A stretch of 64,000 nt of DNA from Ancylostoma caninum. Lineage: Eukaryota; Nematoda; Chromadorea; Rhabditida; Ancylostomatidae. Positions 60,913 to 64,000 of the stretch are shown in pieces. The position numbers were made by a program, and so were the translations under genes. Under the pieces are notes generated by a model. The model saw nothing but the letters and a program-made list of their open reading frames with translations, was not told the origin of the DNA and ran no database searches. The stretch is from NCBI GenBank assembly GCA_037903475.1, contig JBAJFG010000583.1, positions 186,001 to 250,000 on the forward strand, given 5' to 3'. Numbering within the stretch: position 1 is the first letter of the stretch; each line of letters opens with the position of its first letter.

Positions 60913-61926
60913 CTACGCTTCATTATAGCTCAGTAAGGTAGTCACGGGAATCCCTGGTATTCTTTCCCTTCCCCGAAGGGGTGCGAGTTCTATGAGAACG
61001 AAAGCTTCAGCAACTTTGGCACCTGCCTTCTCAACAACGTCGACAGCTGCCTAGAAAAAAAAAGGGTGCGTGACAAAGAAATGCCGCAAAGAATAACTAC
61101 ATATTACAGGTCTTCTAAGGGAAAACGCTATGTTATTGAAAAATTTTCGCGATAAAACAGAACTTGCCCATTATAAACTAGAGATAGGGAGTCTTAACAA
61201 TAGTTCTCATATGCAGAAGTCAAACAGCCCAGACAGAGAGGTATCCAGTTCATTAAATCGCCTTTTTGGCAGTGAACTGCTAAATTCAATGAGCCCATTC
61301 TCTGTTTGCTCGTAATCACTCCGGTTTTTCTTATACTGGTAACCTTTGTGCATCGAAAAACAAGCTGTTAGAGTAAGCGATTAGCACTTTTCTCGTACAC
61401 TCACGACTAATAAGTTACATGGAAACACTAACACACGTACCTTCAATGTACCTCCTGTTGCTAGTAAGTCATCAAGAATTACTACTTTCCATCCAAGTTT
61501 CATAGCGTCCTTTTGGACTTCTACGGTATCCTGAAAAATTTAGTTCAAGAATGCTGGATTTCTTATGAAACAATCGGCTAAGCTCGAAGAACATTAGAGA
61601 AAAGATATGTGCCTCGCCATATTCCTTCATATAGGATGCCTGGACACAGTCACCTGGCAATTTACCCTTCTTTCTTATCGGAACGAAAGGCACCCCCAAC
61701 AACATTGCAACAGTAGGTCCAAACAAGAACCCTGAATAAAATTTCAGCAGATGAAGCTCCTGTACAGGTCTTTTCTGACACTAGAACTCTAAAAATACAA
61801 CGAGTACCACGTGCTTCAAGGGCGGCTACGGCGTCGACTTTACCAACATCAGTACGTATATGATGGGCTATTGCAGAACAAAGATCCTGCACAAGAGAAG
61901 GGTTGGCAAACAGAGGCATAATGTCC
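60913..61926 (-). CDS. aprt-1: Adenine phosphoribosyltransferase, 5' end not found (155 aa recovered)
   Basis: Purine salvage: adenine plus PRPP gives AMP and pyrophosphate, in the cytosol as a homodimer. Minus-strand exons, high to low: 61926-61808, 61731-61613, 61530-61441, 61050-60913. They join in frame and give [20 protein letters not shown], then AALEARGFLFGP, then [12 protein letters not shown]. Next come the PRPP-binding loop [13 protein letters not shown] and the C-terminal [15 protein letters not shown], ending LLSYNEA. All match the APRT family closely. Family length is about 180 aa, so roughly 25-30 N-terminal residues (the FPDFP region) are missing. They must lie on an exon upstream of 61926 ending in phase 2, which I did not find in the window. 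The 61613 exon ends GGCGAG followed by GCACAT, so this intron seems to use a GC donor. The gene is convergent with unc-40. Confidence 0.93.
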
Positions 61927-64000
61927 CTGAAAAAAAAAACAGTAGAACGATTTTCTTTTTCATGGAAAAAGAAGATTCTGAAGTCAACGATGGCCTCTTT
62001 TTCAGTACAATGCAAATTTCCAACTCCAGATGGCAGCGTTCATCACCTCTTGGGCATATAAGGAACTCCAAGAATTGTTAGTGGTTTAGAAAACCAGTAA
62101 ACGTGCTCGAAATGAACGCTTTTCATTCACATTTGACTGTTTTGGATCCTTGAATGAGTTAAAATAAACATCGGGTATTATTTGAGGGAAAGCAGCAGAT
62201 TCTTCAGAACTATCTCAGAACTGCTGGAATAGAAGTCTCTTTCAATGTCAAAACGAAATTGCGTAAAAAAAGCTCCATGGGAAGACATACAGCTATCAAA
62301 TTGGAGAAAAATGCACATGAAATAACGAGTGAGGAATAGAACGGAAAAGCATAGCACACCTCCTATAGGTGGTTGCTGTAATATTTCCCTGACGACATGA
62401 CTGACCACGTACCAGCAGAGTACTTTTAAAGGTACCACTAGTGGATCCAAGGGCCCAGCAACATCTCGAACAAATCACCGAAAAGAGCAGCGTATACGGC
62501 AATTAGATGAAAATCTGCTTTGTACGCTCAGCGGCTCGAAAGCACTGTGGTAATTTTTATTCCCCAAAGAATTAACCGAACAGATTTTAAAAACCTCGTT
62601 TCACTGAATTTTGTTACCGCTTCTAGTGTCGCAATCCCGCCAACAGCTTTGGGCTAGGCAGTGTGGGGAGCTTTAGATGGCCACTTAGTAAGTTCGGCTG
62701 CCATCTCGTTTAGGTATCCTTTGAATATTTTTAAAATACGACTTTCTCATCTCATTCTCTTGGAGGTTCCGCCAACCTTGAAATACTTCCAAATGATAAC
62801 GCATTGAAGAAGCTGCGCCTGTTTGAATATTCAGAAAAGCACCACCATTTATTCCAGTTTGAGCAAGAACAGCTCACTTTGTAATCAAAGCCCTACAGTA
62901 CCAATTTACACCCATCTGAAGGGGAAGAGAAATTAGCGTGCGGTCAGCTGTTGAGTCTACTCCGATAGCATGTTTCCTGATGGTATGACTTGACTGATCA
63001 GCAACGCACTGATAACGTATTGATAGCTGATACCAGCCATACGCGAGAATTCTTGATCCAGGCAAAGGCGGACACACTGAGTACGACGTAGTTATCAACT
63101 GTCGCATTAGTAAATTGGAAAAGGAGTGCTCCAGAGTGGTACTCGCAGTCGTCACATGTGCTCCGATAACGTTGCTACAACTGATGGAGAAAGCGCACAA
63201 ATCGTGAAACTGTATCGAGTGTGCGCCGTTCTGAGGTATTACTGCCGTCGTGTGGAAAAGAAGAAATTGCCGCTTCCATAAGGAGCAGGAAGGAAGGAGA
63301 AGCACAGCAAAAATAACATCGTACCTACTAGGTTGGTTTACGATTGTTCCAGTTTATACGTTTCCGTGTTATTTTCATTATTTTCATGCAGACTACTTGT
63401 TTAACACTTGAATAATAATAGTTGTGGTTAGTGATGGCACAAATCCGAGTGGGAGAGGCCAAAAGGCAAAGTGGACCAGTAAAGTACATGAAGACATGGT
63501 TTATTTCATTACAAAATTGGTAGAGTTTAAAAAACCCTGTTATTCACTTACAGGCCAAAAAGTTACTGCTTGTGCCACAAAATAGAAGGGTACGTTGCTA
63601 GCTAGTAGGTTCTTAGGTTTATATTGGTCTCACAAGCTAAGCAAAAACGTCTGATACTCCCGCGCTCACTCTGACGATATTTTGTGTAAATAATTGCACT
63701 TGGTAACAGTGAATATGCAGGATATGGATATTTTAACGACAACTGCGAAGGAATTGCGCATCGAGAATAAGGAAAGGGAGATAAACCCAATTTCACAAGG
63801 ATTTGCTTTCCTGTTTTTAAAACATGGAACATTTGTCGTAGTTCAATTCAGCCATGTTGCAGTTACCATGATTTCCCGTTAGTTTCTTCAACCCTAACAT
63901 TTTCTCCGATGGTTGGCGGTAAAGTGCAAATCGGAAAGAAGCTCCTGCAGTCAGGAGGAACCTGTACTATAAAGTAGTTCAATTTCCGGTTCATAGTAGG
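61927..64000. other. Region upstream of the APRT exons; no further gene recognised
   Basis: It should contain, or lead to, the 5' exon of the APRT gene. A 143-codon minus-strand frame at 62874-63305 and shorter ones (61662-62015 is the APRT exon read on into intron) do not resemble APRT or any family I know. The window ends within uncharacterised AT-rich sequence. Confidence 0.5.

Noticed and set aside
62030..62070. Minus-strand CCCAAGAG followed by GTGATG as the missing APRT exon
   Set aside because: The phase fits (PKR joined to DIMP), but the preceding residues do not resemble the conserved FPDFPxxGxxFRD segment.
62874..63305. A 143-codon minus-strand frame as a gene or APRT 5' exon
   Set aside because: No APRT similarity, no splice phase match and no recognised domain. 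Its length alone is not convincing in this composition.
1..64000. CRISPR array, operon or prokaryotic system
   Set aside because: No regularly spaced repeats with unique spacers. The genes are intron-rich and eukaryotic.

Overview
The window looks like nuclear genomic DNA of a clade V (strongylid, hookworm-like) nematode. This is inferred from three things: near-uniform TTTCAG-type splice acceptors, the closest remembered family members being Caenorhabditis UNC-40, NPP-7 and APRT, and strongylid-style repeats. No rRNA, CRISPR or operon-type bacterial structure is present. Identifications rest on reading translations and splice sites by eye; no database search was run.

Region 1-34,600 is gene-poor. 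I found no gene I can name there, only short unrecognised open frames, some exon-like. It is dense in mobile-element debris: a LINE/RTE reverse-transcriptase tail (5.75-6.06 kb), two copies of a 426-430 bp TTAA-flanked element, a Penelope-like retroelement fragment with a GIY-YIG endonuclease frame and hammerhead-like inverted terminal repeats (9.01-10.06 kb), a GC-rich palindrome made of nested palindromes (16.5 kb), a tandem duplication (23.4 kb), and a nest of short inverted-repeat elements at 26.9-33.1 kb, including one element apparently inserted into another.

Region 34,679-59,712 holds two large divergently transcribed genes with a GC-rich island in the intergenic space. On the minus strand is a 20-exon Nup153/NPP-7 nucleoporin (1,078 aa in my model: N-terminal SH.ER-type motif, acidic linker, two RanBP2 zinc fingers, FG repeats). 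On the plus strand is a 31-exon UNC-40/DCC netrin receptor (1,448 aa in my model: signal peptide, 4 Ig, 6 FN3, transmembrane helix, P1-P3 cytoplasmic motifs). Both models keep frame through every junction. Both start shortly after a strong acceptor with no usable upstream donor in sight, consistent with spliced-leader trans-splicing.

Region 59,713-64,000 contains adenine phosphoribosyltransferase on the minus strand, convergent with unc-40. Its four 3' exons are clear, one intron appears to use a GC donor, and the 5' exon was not found. The three genes share no pathway (axon guidance receptor, nuclear pore basket, purine salvage). Their arrangement is divergent then convergent, so no operon is suggested.
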